Assembly (NCBI RefSeq): GCF_002119725.1
Contig: NZ_CP021109.1
Span: 2,418,001 to 2,482,000, forward strand
Direction: 5' to 3'
From: Bordetella genomosp. 9
GTDB taxonomy: Bacteria; Pseudomonadota; Gammaproteobacteria; Burkholderiales; Burkholderiaceae_B
Length of the DNA stretch: 64,000 nt
Part shown: positions 30,901 through 38,741 of the stretch, piece after piece
Position numbering within the stretch: the first letter of the stretch is position 1
Layout: each line of letters begins with the position of its first letter
Notes under the pieces: generated by a model
Databases searched by the model: none
What the model was told of the DNA's origin: nothing
Seen by the model: the letters and a program-made list of their open reading frames with translations, nothing else
Made by a program: the position numbers and the translations under genes

Positions 30901-31228
30901 AACGATCGCCATGCGGATGGCCGCCCCCACGGACCTGCACGTAGTCCGCGCGGTCGGCGCTTCGCAGCGGCATTCGCTGATGGTCGAACGCCATCTGACC
31001 GACCAGCGGATCAACGACGCCCCCGGCGCGAACCCGCTGTTCGACGACTTCGACGCCCTGGCCTTGCTTGCCGCCGGCGCCGCACCGCAAGGTGCGCGGC
31101 CCGCGGGCGATGGCGCGGCCGGCAAGCCGGCGCACGCCCCCTCTTTCACCCAGCAACTGCATCAGGCGTCAGGCGCGCGTCCCGCGCGCGCCGCCACGCC
31201 GGCGCCCGCGGCGCCATCCCGTCAATAG
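21906..31228 (+). CDS. Giant repetitive surface adhesin with LEPR-x-LL-like N-terminus (apparent frameshift)
   Basis: Predicted secreted or surface-anchored adhesin of about 3,107 residues. The start at 21906 gives MHENKLNK, then LLALEPRMLFDGA, a known N-terminal signature of giant bacterial repeat proteins. The frame then shifts: at about 22013 one missing G separates GAAPA from VDKATDT, after which the frame is open to 31228. The body has cadherin-like and CSPG-like domains (EGGSVVI ... YVHDGT), then alternating He_PIG and VCBS-like domains. A Pro/Gly-rich, acidic (DDDDDDD) segment near 30720 leads to a unique C-terminal domain. No RTX nonapeptide repeats were seen. Four export-type genes follow, the first after 6 nt. 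An alternative start in the downstream frame (TTG at 22229) lies inside a domain and is unlikely. Confidence 0.85.
28330..30600 (+). repeat. Alternating He_PIG / VCBS-like repeat block inside the adhesin
   Basis: Three He_PIG-type domains (about 28340-28620, 28985-29275, 29990-30270; hallmark SIDA.TG.ITGTL) alternate with VCBS-like domains (about 28627-28975, 29277-29625, 29627-29975 and a diverged one at 30277-30600; hallmark LNADGSYTFDP). The VCBS-like copies are very similar, including DDTG and GDVIAGA, suggesting recent duplication. Confidence 0.8.
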
Positions 31229-31234
31229 AACAAC

Positions 31235-33157
31235 ATGAAGACTATCGGAATGCGTATCCCGACCCCTGTGGCGCTGCCCTGGCGCCCCGCCGTGATTGCC
31301 GCGGCCGTTTCCCTGGCCCTGGCCGGTTGTGCCGCCGTCAAGCCGGAGCCGCTGAAGGACCAGGAAGTCCAGCAGCGCGTGCAGGCGGACCAGCTCAGCC
31401 TCTATGCCGAACAGGAGCCCATCAGCGGGCCCATCACGTTCAACGACGCGCTGGCGCGCACGCTGAAGTACAACCTGGACTATCGCCTGAAGCAGATGGA
31501 GTCGGCGCTGGCGTACGGCCTGCACGATGTGTCGCGCTACGACATGCTGCCGAAGATGCTGGTGTCGGCCGGGTATGTCTGGCGCAACAACGAATCCGGC
31601 GGCACGAGCGTCGGCATCGAGACCGGCGAGGTCTCGCTGATCCCGTCGTCATCCGTGGAGCGCAACCACGCGCTGGCCAATGCCACATTCTCGTGGAATC
31701 TGCTGGATTTCGGCGTCAGCTACTTCCGCGCCAAGCAGCAGGCCAACCAGTACCTGATCGCCGAAGAGCGCCGCCGGCGCGTGATGCAGAGCCTGCTCTC
31801 GGACCTGCGCAATTCCTATTGGCGGGCGCTGGGCGCGCAGCGCCTGTCCAGGCAGGCCGACGCCCTGATCGAGCGCGTCTACCGCGCGCTGGCGAAGTCC
31901 CGCGAGGCCGAAGCCCAGGGGCTGCTGCCGCCCATGCAGGCGCTGGCGTACCAGCGCGCCCTGCTGGATTCGCTGTCGCAGCTGAACGCGCGGCGCCAGG
32001 ACCTGGAGGTGGCCAAGCGGGAACTGGCCGCGCTCATGACCATTCCGCCGGGCACGACGTTCACGCTGGCCGACGAGAAAGAACCCGAGCTGCCCGGCGT
32101 GCCGGCCAATCTGCGCCAGCTGGAAGACATCGCGCTGGAAGCGCGTCCCGAGCTGCGCGAGGAAGACTACCGCAAGCGCATCTCGGCCGACGAGGCGCGG
32201 CGCCAGATCACCGCCCTGCTGCCCGGCATCAGCTTCGACGTCGGTCCGCAGTACGACTCGAACAAGTACCTGTACAACAACGGCTGGATCGAGGGCGGCG
32301 TGCGCGTGTCGCTGGACCTGTTCCGCCTGGCCGCCATGCCGGCCGTGATGGACGCGAACCGCGCGCAGGAACGCGCCGACGATGCGCGCCGCCTGGCGCT
32401 GTCCATGGCCATCCTGACGCAGGTGCGCGTCGCCGCCGAGCGCTACCGCATGGCGCTGATCGACCTGGACCTGGCCAATGAAGAGGCGCGCGTCGACAAC
32501 CGCATGGCGACGTACGCGCGCAATGCGCTGAGCTCGCGCACGGATTCGGAACTGGAGGCCATCCGCACCGAAAGCCGCGCCCTGCTCGCGGAATTCCAAC
32601 GCTATTCGGCATACGCGGCGGCGCAGGCGGCCTTCGGGCGCATCTACAACTCGGTGGGCCTGGACGTGCTGCCGGGCAATGTGGGCGACAGCACCATCGC
32701 CGACCTTTCCAAGCGGCTGGACGAAAGCCTGCGCGCCACCGAGCGCAGGAACTTCATCGAGGCCGGCGCGCTGGCCCCGGTCGCCACGCCCCTGCAAGTG
32801 CGCATCGAGAATGTGGGCGACGCCGCCACGGCCCAGGCCATGGCGCAGTCCGTGACGGAGGCGCTGCGCCGCAACGGGTTCACGGTGGTGGACGGCAAAG
32901 CGCCAAGTCCCGCTGCCGTGCTGGCCATGCGCCTGACGGTGGATCCGGCCCGCGACGCCGTACGCCATGCGGCCTGGCAGATCCGCGTGCTGGGCCCCGA
33001 TGGCGGCGAGCTGGCCCGCGACGCCTACACCAGCACCCTGGGCGCGACGCCCTCGCAGCAATCCCTGGTGGCGTTCTGCGAAGCGGCGGCGGTGTCCCAG
33101 ATGGGCGCCCTGCGGGCTTCGCTGGCGCCCATCGCACCCAAAGTGGCGCAACGATGA
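31235..33157 (+). CDS. TolC-like outer-membrane efflux lipoprotein with extra C-terminal domain
   Basis: Outer-membrane channel subunit for the adjacent export system. The 640 residues start with a lipoprotein signal (SLALAGCAAV; lipidated Cys near residue 32), followed by two TolC-type coiled-coil/beta repeats (residues about 60-500; ITFNDALARTLKYNLDYRL, then PELREEDYRKRISADEARRQITALLPGI). The last 120 or so residues (from LQVRIENVGDAATAQAM) form an additional alpha/beta domain not found in ordinary TolC of about 480-500 residues. It starts 6 nt after the adhesin stop. The next gene starts within its stop codon (ATGA overlap), so the operon is translationally coupled. Confidence 0.9.
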   Translation: MKTIGMRIPTPVALPWRPAVIAAAVSLALAGCAAVKPEPLKDQEVQQRVQADQLSLYAEQEPISGPITFNDALARTLKYNLDYRLKQMESALAYGLHDVSRYDMLPKMLVSAGYVWRNNESGGTSVGIETGEVSLIPSSSVERNHALANATFSWNLLDFGVSYFRAKQQANQYLIAEERRRRVMQSLLSDLRNSYWRALGAQRLSRQADALIERVYRALAKSREAEAQGLLPPMQALAYQRALLDSLSQLNARRQDLEVAKRELAALMTIPPGTTFTLADEKEPELPGVPANLRQLEDIALEARPELREEDYRKRISADEARRQITALLPGISFDVGPQYDSNKYLYNNGWIEGGVRVSLDLFRLAAMPAVMDANRAQERADDARRLALSMAILTQVRVAAERYRMALIDLDLANEEARVDNRMATYARNALSSRTDSELEAIRTESRALLAEFQRYSAYAAAQAAFGRIYNSVGLDVLPGNVGDSTIADLSKRLDESLRATERRNFIEAGALAPVATPLQVRIENVGDAATAQAMAQSVTEALRRNGFTVVDGKAPSPAAVLAMRLTVDPARDAVRHAAWQIRVLGPDGGELARDAYTSTLGATPSQQSLVAFCEAAAVSQMGALRASLAPIAPKVAQR

Positions 33158-33933
33158 GCCGGCGTTTCCGCATCGCGGTCCTGATGTGCCTGGCCGCGCC
33201 CGCCTGCCTGGCGGCGGGCGCCGATGTGGCTGCGCCCGCTGCGCCGCCGGGCGACGCGCCCGCCGGGCCGGCCGGCGCCGTGCGCGTGCTGGTCGCACCC
33301 GAAAAGGAAGCGACCCTGTTCAGCCAGGCGGTGGGCCGCATCCGCGACGTGGACGCCTCGCTGGGCTCCCGCTTCAAGGCGGGCGCGACGCTGGTCAGTT
33401 TCGATTGCGACGAACAGGCGGCGCGCATGAAGATGGCGCAGGCCGAACTGAGCGCCGCGCGCGAAACCCATAGCGCCAAGCTGCGCCTGCAAGGGCTGCA
33501 GTCCGCCGGCGAACTGGAGGTCTCGCTGGCCGCCGCGGCGGCGCAGAAAGCGGAAGCGCAGGTCAACCTGTATCGGGCCCAGCAGGCCTACTGCACCGTC
33601 AAAGCGCCGTTCGACGGCCGCGTGGTGAAGCTGCACGTAAAGGCCTACGAAGGCGTCAACCAGAACGCGCCTTTGCTGGACATCGTCAGCGATGGCCCGC
33701 TCAAGCTGCGCCTGAATGCGCCATCGTCCTGGCTGCGCTGGCTGAAGACGGGCAGCCCCTTCCGCGTACACATCGACGAAACCGGCAAGGATTACGCTGC
33801 CCGCGTCACGGCCGTCAACGGCCGCGTCGATGCGGTCAGCCAGTCGGTGGAGCTGGAAGGCGTCCTGACCGAAAGCGCCCCGGATCTGCTGCCGGGCATG
33901 AGCGGCATCGCGCATTTCACCGCGGGATCCTGA
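33154..33933 (+). CDS. HlyD-type periplasmic adaptor (membrane fusion protein)
   Basis: Short adaptor of 259 residues with a cleavable-looking signal peptide (ending LAAGADVA). A split lipoyl/barrel-sandwich domain (GSRFKAGATLVSFDCDEQAARM and YCTVKAPFDGRVVKLHVKAYEGV) flanks an Ala/Glu-rich coiled coil of about 60 residues. A beta-barrel region with the LLPGMSGIAHF ending typical of RND-type adaptors follows. It would bridge the inner-membrane components and the TolC-like channel. It overlaps the upstream gene by ATGA and is followed after 16 nt by a second adaptor-like gene. Confidence 0.9.
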   Translation: MSRRFRIAVLMCLAAPACLAAGADVAAPAAPPGDAPAGPAGAVRVLVAPEKEATLFSQAVGRIRDVDASLGSRFKAGATLVSFDCDEQAARMKMAQAELSAARETHSAKLRLQGLQSAGELEVSLAAAAAQKAEAQVNLYRAQQAYCTVKAPFDGRVVKLHVKAYEGVNQNAPLLDIVSDGPLKLRLNAPSSWLRWLKTGSPFRVHIDETGKDYAARVTAVNGRVDAVSQSVELEGVLTESAPDLLPGMSGIAHFTAGS

Positions 33934-33949
33934 GCCCGCACACCCCCGG

Positions 33950-35311
33950 ATGGATACGCCAGTCAACCCGATCGCCGTGCTGCTGCACCTGGAGCAGCGC
34001 GCGCAGCAGATGCGCACGCTGCCCGAACTGGGCTTCGTCATCGTCAACGAAACCTGGCAGTTGCTGCCTTACCGCCAGGCCGCCCTGTTCATGGCCGAAC
34101 ATGGCGACCGGGCCCGGCTCGCGCAGCTGTCCAGTCTGGCGACCCTGGGCGAAGACTCGCCCTATACGGTCTGGCTCAAGCGCGTGGGCGCGCACTGCTG
34201 GAAGACCTTGCGCGCCGCCGAGCCCGCCGCCCCATCGCTGCGGAAGCTGGATCCCGCCGGCCTGCCCGGCGGTCTGGCCGATGACTGGGCCGAATGGATG
34301 CCGCCGCACGTCTTCCTGCTGTCCCTGGTGGATCCAGCCGGACAGCGGCGCGGTTTTCTGCTGATCGGCGCGGACGAAGCGCCCACCGAATCCCAGCAGG
34401 CGCTGTTGACCCGGGCGGCGGCGACCTACGCCTATTGCATCGGCGCGCTGGCAAGGCAACGTCCCGCCCTGGGCGGCAGGCTGCGGCAGGCCTTGGGCAC
34501 GCCATGGCGCAAGCTGGCGCTGCTGGCCGCCGTGGCGGGCATCCTTGTGCTGCCGGTGCGGCTGAGCGTGCTGGCCCCCGCCGAAGTCGTCGCCCTGCAC
34601 GCCATGGCGGTGTCGTCCCCGCTGGACGGCGTGGTGAAGGAATTCCAGGTTCAGCCCAATCAAGCCGTCAAGCAGGGGCAGATCCTGTTCACCCTTGACG
34701 ACACCACCCTGCGCAACCGCCGCGACGTCGCGCAGCAGGCGCTGGCCGTGGCGCGCGCCGATGCGCTGCGGGCCACGCAGAAAGCCTTCGACAACCCGCA
34801 GAGCAAGGGCGAACTCGCGGCGCTGAACGGCCAGGTCCGGGAGAAAGCCGCCGAGCTGGCGTGGCTGGACGAGATGCTGGCGCGCGTAGCGGTGCGTGCG
34901 CCGCGCGACGGCATCGTGGTGTTCGGCGATCCCAACGACTGGATCGGAAAACCGGTGGCCACCGGCGAACGCATCGCGCTGCTGGCTGACCAGGACGATG
35001 CCGGCGTGCTGGTCTGGCTGCCGGCGGCCGACGCCATCAATCTGGAACCGGGGGCCGGCATGCGGGTCTTCCTGCACGTCGCGCCGCTGCAGCCGCTGGA
35101 CGCGGCGCTGACCGAGACCAGCTACCAGGCGACCCTGTCGCCGGACAACGTCGCGGCGTATCGCATCAAGGGGCGCATCACCGCCGATAGCGGACAGGCG
35201 GCCCGCATCGGCCTGAAAGGCACCGCGAAGGTGTACGGACGGCGCGTGCCGCTGGCCTACTACCTGTTCCGCCGGCCCCTGGCCGCCCTGCGCGAATGGA
35301 GCGGGCTGTGA
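33950..35311 (+). CDS. GAF-like / HlyD-domain membrane protein
   Basis: Inner-membrane adaptor of 453 residues. The N-terminal 165 or so residues look like a cytoplasmic GAF-type sensory fold (ELGFVIVNETWQLLPYRQAALF). A single transmembrane helix follows at about 188-206 (LALLAAVAGILVLPVRLSVL), then a periplasmic lipoyl and coiled-coil HlyD region (AVSSPLDGVVKEFQVQPNQAV ... RVAVRAPRDGIVVFGD). The arrangement would let a cytoplasmic sensor domain communicate with a periplasmic adaptor. The following gene overlaps its 3' end. I know of no defined function for this architecture. Confidence 0.85.
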   Translation: MDTPVNPIAVLLHLEQRAQQMRTLPELGFVIVNETWQLLPYRQAALFMAEHGDRARLAQLSSLATLGEDSPYTVWLKRVGAHCWKTLRAAEPAAPSLRKLDPAGLPGGLADDWAEWMPPHVFLLSLVDPAGQRRGFLLIGADEAPTESQQALLTRAAATYAYCIGALARQRPALGGRLRQALGTPWRKLALLAAVAGILVLPVRLSVLAPAEVVALHAMAVSSPLDGVVKEFQVQPNQAVKQGQILFTLDDTTLRNRRDVAQQALAVARADALRATQKAFDNPQSKGELAALNGQVREKAAELAWLDEMLARVAVRAPRDGIVVFGDPNDWIGKPVATGERIALLADQDDAGVLVWLPAADAINLEPGAGMRVFLHVAPLQPLDAALTETSYQATLSPDNVAAYRIKGRITADSGQAARIGLKGTAKVYGRRVPLAYYLFRRPLAALREWSGL

Positions 35312-37506
35312 CGGCGGCATCGCTGCCGGAAGCAGGCGGATCGGGCGCCATTGCAAGCCTGGCGCACGCGCAGGATGCGTCCGCCGCAGCCGACAAGCCC
35401 GGGCCCGCCCTTCCAGCCGTCCTGCCCGCCCTGCGTGAAGACCTGCGCCTGCTGCCCGCCGCGGCCAACCGCGACGGCTCGCCGGCGTGGATGATCCAGG
35501 ACCCCGTCGGCAACCGCTTCTTCCGCATCGGCTGGCTGGAGTTCGCGCTGCTCTCGCGCTGGCACAGCGGCACGCCGCAAGCCCTGCTGCAGGCCGTGCG
35601 CCAGGAAACGCCGCTGGCCCCCAGCGATGGCGAACTGCTTTACCTGCTGGACTTCCTGGCGCAGCAGCAGTTGCTGCGCGCGAGCGACGAAGCGGCATCC
35701 GCGCGGCTCGCAACGCTGCGCCGCGCCCGCAAGGCCACCGGCTGGAAGTGGCTGCTGCACAACTATCTGTTCATCCGCATCCCCCTCTGGCGGCCGGGAC
35801 GCTTCCTGCGCGCCACCATGCCGTTCGTCGCGCCGATGTTTACGCGCGCCTTCGTGATGCTGGTCGGCGCGCTGACGGTGGCCGGACTGGTGCTGGCCTC
35901 GCGCCAATGGGACACCTTCGTGGCGACCTTCCAGGACAAACTGTCCTTCGCGGGATTGGCGGGGTATCTGATCGCCCTGGCCGTCACCAAGAGCCTGCAC
36001 GAACTCGGACACGCCTATACCGCCACGCGTTACGGCGTGCGGGTCGCGCATATGGGCGTGGCCCTGCTCGTCATGTGGCCGGTGCTGTACACGGATACCA
36101 GCGAGTCGTGGAAACTCACCGACCGCCGCCAGCGCTTTCATATCGCCGGCGCCGGCATCCTGGTCGAAACCATGATCGCCGGCCTGGCGACGCTGGCCTG
36201 GAGCCTGACGGAAAACCCGGCCGCGAAAAGCGCGTTCTATTTCCTGGCGACCACCAGCTGGGCCATTTCGCTCACGCTCAATGCCAGCCCCTTCATGCGT
36301 TTCGACGGCTACTACCTGCTTTCGGATGCGCTGGACCTGCCGAATCTGCACGAGAGGGCCGGCGCCCTGGCGCGCGCGCAGTTGCGCCGCTCCCTGCTGG
36401 GCTGGCGCGACCCCGATCCGGAACCGTTCGAACGGCCGTTGCGCAATTTCCTGGTGGCGTTTTCCTGGCTGACCTGGGCGTACCGCTTCGTGGTCTTTTT
36501 GGGCATCGCCACAGCCGTCTACTACTTCTTCTTCAAGCTGCTCGGCATCGTGCTGTTCGCCGTGGAGATCGCCTGGTTCGTGGTCCTGCCGATCTGGCGC
36601 GAGCTGCGCGTGTGGGCGCAGCGCGGCGGCATCCGGCCGTGGCGGGCCGCGGCGTGGCTGGGCCTTTTGCTGGCAGGCGGCGCATTGTGCCTGCTGATGT
36701 CCGGCAACACGGTGCGGGCGCCGGCCTGGGCGCACAGCGCGGTCCAGCACACCTTGTACAGCCCGCTGCCCGCGCAGGTGCTGCAGGCGCCGGCGCAACC
36801 GGGCCCCGTCCGGGCCGGCGACGTGCTCTACGTGCTTGACGCGCCCGAAATCCGCAACAAGGCGGCACGCGCGGATGCGGCCATCGACGCGCTGAACGCA
36901 CAACTGGCGGGGCTGCAGGGCGAAAAGGACGGCGAAGAAAAGCGCGGCGTGCTGGTGCGCCAGCTGGCGCGCGAAATGGCGGAAGCGGCGTCGCAGCGCG
37001 CCGAGATCCGCCGCCTGACGCTGCGCGCGCCGGCCGACGGCGTGCTGGTCGACCTGGACCGGGACGTGCGCCCCGGGGTATGGATCAGTCCCAGGCAGCC
37101 GCTGGCGATGGCCGTCGACCCGGGCGCCTGGGTCGTGGACGCCTTCATCGAACAGCACGATCTGAACGCCGTGCAGGTGGGCGACCCGGTCAGCTTCCAT
37201 GCCGCGCGCGATGCATCGGCGCCCGCTCGCGGCCGGGTGGTTGCCATCGACACGGCTCGCACGCTCTACCTGCCCAATCCCATGCTTGGGACCGAGCACG
37301 GGGGGCCCATCGCCAGCCGTACCGTACGCAACGGGCAGATCATGCCGCGCGACGCGCTCTACCGCGTTCAGATCGCACTGGACCAGCCGCCGGCCATTCC
37401 GATGACGCGCGTCGGTGAAGCCGTCATCGACGTGCAGCGCGCGCGCTGGATGCCGCAATGGGTCAACGACCTGATGGTGGTGGTCATCCGCGAGGCCGGA
37501 TTCTGA
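35296..37506 (+). CDS. M50-family zinc metalloprotease fused to a HlyD-like domain
   Basis: Polytopic membrane protein of 736 residues. The N-terminal region (about 50-135; MIQDPVGNRFFRIGWLEFALL) resembles the small domain that precedes peptide-export M50 proteins. Membrane helices follow, with the zinc motif HELGH (about residue 235) and the second metal-site motif NASPFMRFDGYY (about 330). After a further helix near 465, a periplasmic lipoyl/coiled-coil HlyD-like part runs to the end. A GTG at 35308 has GGAG 6 nt upstream and overlaps the previous stop (GTGA), so it may be the true start. It is the last gene of the adhesin operon. It may cleave or anchor the adhesin or drive export; no ATPase is encoded nearby. 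Confidence 0.88.
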   Translation: MERAVTAASLPEAGGSGAIASLAHAQDASAAADKPGPALPAVLPALREDLRLLPAAANRDGSPAWMIQDPVGNRFFRIGWLEFALLSRWHSGTPQALLQAVRQETPLAPSDGELLYLLDFLAQQQLLRASDEAASARLATLRRARKATGWKWLLHNYLFIRIPLWRPGRFLRATMPFVAPMFTRAFVMLVGALTVAGLVLASRQWDTFVATFQDKLSFAGLAGYLIALAVTKSLHELGHAYTATRYGVRVAHMGVALLVMWPVLYTDTSESWKLTDRRQRFHIAGAGILVETMIAGLATLAWSLTENPAAKSAFYFLATTSWAISLTLNASPFMRFDGYYLLSDALDLPNLHERAGALARAQLRRSLLGWRDPDPEPFERPLRNFLVAFSWLTWAYRFVVFLGIATAVYYFFFKLLGIVLFAVEIAWFVVLPIWRELRVWAQRGGIRPWRAAAWLGLLLAGGALCLLMSGNTVRAPAWAHSAVQHTLYSPLPAQVLQAPAQPGPVRAGDVLYVLDAPEIRNKAARADAAIDALNAQLAGLQGEKDGEEKRGVLVRQLAREMAEAASQRAEIRRLTLRAPADGVLVDLDRDVRPGVWISPRQPLAMAVDPGAWVVDAFIEQHDLNAVQVGDPVSFHAARDASAPARGRVVAIDTARTLYLPNPMLGTEHGGPIASRTVRNGQIMPRDALYRVQIALDQPPAIPMTRVGEAVIDVQRARWMPQWVNDLMVVVIREAGF

Positions 37507-37608
37507 TTTTGAGAGGATGCAGCGGGCGGCACGGATGCCCGGGCCGACCGGCGGCATGCAGCTTGCAATCCCCGATCCGACGGCGGCGGCCGCTGCCGTC
37601 CCTTTTTC

Positions 37609-37968
37609 ATGAGAACCGCCATGCACAGACTTCGCTTCCTCAGTCCTTTCGCCGGCGCCATCGCCCTGACCTGTTTCCTTTCCACGGCGCAGGCCGCGCC
37701 GGATGTCGCCAAGGCCAAGCAACTTGCGACACAGCATGCCTGTCTGGGCTGCCATGCCGCCGCGAGCAAGCTCGTCGGGCCGTCATATCAGGACGTGGCA
37801 GCCAAGTACAAGGACGATCCCAACGCACGCGCGCACCTCACGCAGAAGATCAAGGCGGGCGGTTCGGGAGTCTGGGGCCCCGTGCCCATGCCGCCCAACC
37901 CCGGACTCAGCGATGCCGACGTGCAGGTGCTGGTGGATTGGGTGCTGGCGGGCGCGCCGGATCAGTAA
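37609..37968 (+). CDS. Small class I cytochrome c (c551/c552-like)
   Basis: Periplasmic single-heme electron carrier of 119 residues. It has a signal peptide ending AQAAPD, heme site CLGCH near residue 45, the conserved VGPSYQDVAAKY segment, and the axial Met in GPVPMPPN. The start could also be the ATG at 37621 (MHRLRF). It lies 102 nt downstream of the M50 gene and shows no functional link to it. Its 3' end overlaps the end of the convergent membrane-protein gene by about 60 bp. Confidence 0.9.
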   Translation: MRTAMHRLRFLSPFAGAIALTCFLSTAQAAPDVAKAKQLATQHACLGCHAAASKLVGPSYQDVAAKYKDDPNARAHLTQKIKAGGSGVWGPVPMPPNPGLSDADVQVLVDWVLAGAPDQ

Positions 37969-38422
37969 GGCGGCGGCGCACGGCATGCGCGCCGAACAGC
38001 GCCAGGCCGAAGACGCCATACATGGCCGCCAGCGCGCCGGCGCTCAGGTGCTTTTCGAAGCCCGGCGTGAACCGCTGCGGCGTCAGCTTCAGGTCCACCG
38101 CGGCCGCTACCCCGGCGACGGTCAGCGCCAGTGCGGCCGCCCGTGGCGCGCGGTGCGCACGGTCGAACATAAGACGCTCGTAGCAGGCGGCCCACAGCAT
38201 CGAGGAGCCGTGATGAATCAGATAGCCGGACACGGTATGGCGCAGCGTGAAGCCGCGCTGGCGCAGGGCTTCTTCCCGCCATAGCCAGTGACTGGGCGCG
38301 TTCACCGGCTGCGCGGGCGCGCCGCGTTCGCGGCGCCCGCACCACGCCAGAACGGCCGCCGACGCCAGGCTGGCGACGCTGCCGGACCAGAGGGTGGCAA
38401 GGCCCAGGCGCCCTGCCCTCAC
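37907..38422 (-). CDS. Predicted integral membrane protein, unknown function
   Basis: 171 residues from a GTG start at 38422, which overlaps the stop of the upstream zinc-finger gene (GTGA), implying translational coupling. Predicted helices are LATLWSGSVASLASAAVLAW, YLIHHGSSMLWAACYERL, AAALALTVAGVAAAVDL and ALAAMYGVFGLALFGAHAV, with a Pro/Arg-rich cytoplasmic tail. The motif DLKLTPQRFTPGFEKHLS between helices 3 and 4 is distinctive, but I do not recognise a family. Convergent overlap with the cytochrome gene is unusual but possible; the stop could be misplaced only if the frame is wrong. Confidence 0.6.
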   Translation of the reverse strand: MRAGRLGLATLWSGSVASLASAAVLAWCGRRERGAPAQPVNAPSHWLWREEALRQRGFTLRHTVSGYLIHHGSSMLWAACYERLMFDRAHRAPRAAALALTVAGVAAAVDLKLTPQRFTPGFEKHLSAGALAAMYGVFGLALFGAHAVRRRLTDPARPPAPNPPAPARRHR

Positions 38423-38592
38423 GCGCCGCCCACCGCCTTGATGATTTTGCCCGTCCCGCCGCATTGATCGCATGGGACATCGTCCTTGCGCCCGGTGCCG
38501 CCGCATTCCGGGCACGGCGCTTCGCCGGTCCCCGGCGTGCCGGGCGGCGCTTCGTCGCCGGGGTTCATGTTCGGATCGGTCGTATCAGCCAT
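38419..38592 (-). CDS. Small DnaJ-type zinc-finger protein (57 aa)
   Basis: A 57-residue protein with an acidic, Pro-rich N terminus (MADTTDPNMNPGDEAPPGTP) and one pair of DnaJ-like CxxCxGxG motifs, CPECGGTG and CDQCGGTG, able to bind one zinc ion. AAGGG lies 9 nt before this ATG. The frame is open to 38745, but the extension has no support. It may bind protein or metal; no J-domain is present. Its stop overlaps the GTG of the membrane-protein gene. Confidence 0.65.
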   Translation of the reverse strand: MADTTDPNMNPGDEAPPGTPGTGEAPCPECGGTGRKDDVPCDQCGGTGKIIKAVGGA

Positions 38593-38741
38593 GATGGTCA
38601 TCCCTTCGATTGCGTCATCCATGGCGCTGCGCGTCATGACCGGCATGCCGTCGATACGATCGGCGTCGGCGACGTGCCGGACGAGCCCGGCTGGCTCAGG
38701 CCCATGCAGCGTCAAATCCAGCAGACCGCGGCTCACCGCCT

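Noticed and set aside
21809..31162. A 3,117-codon open frame antisense to the adhesin gene
   Set aside because: The sense gene avoids codons whose complements are stops (high GC3, repeated Asp/Gly/Thr codons), so the antisense frame stays open by composition. Its product is low-complexity Arg/Gly/Ala/Val-rich and has no ribosome site or domain.
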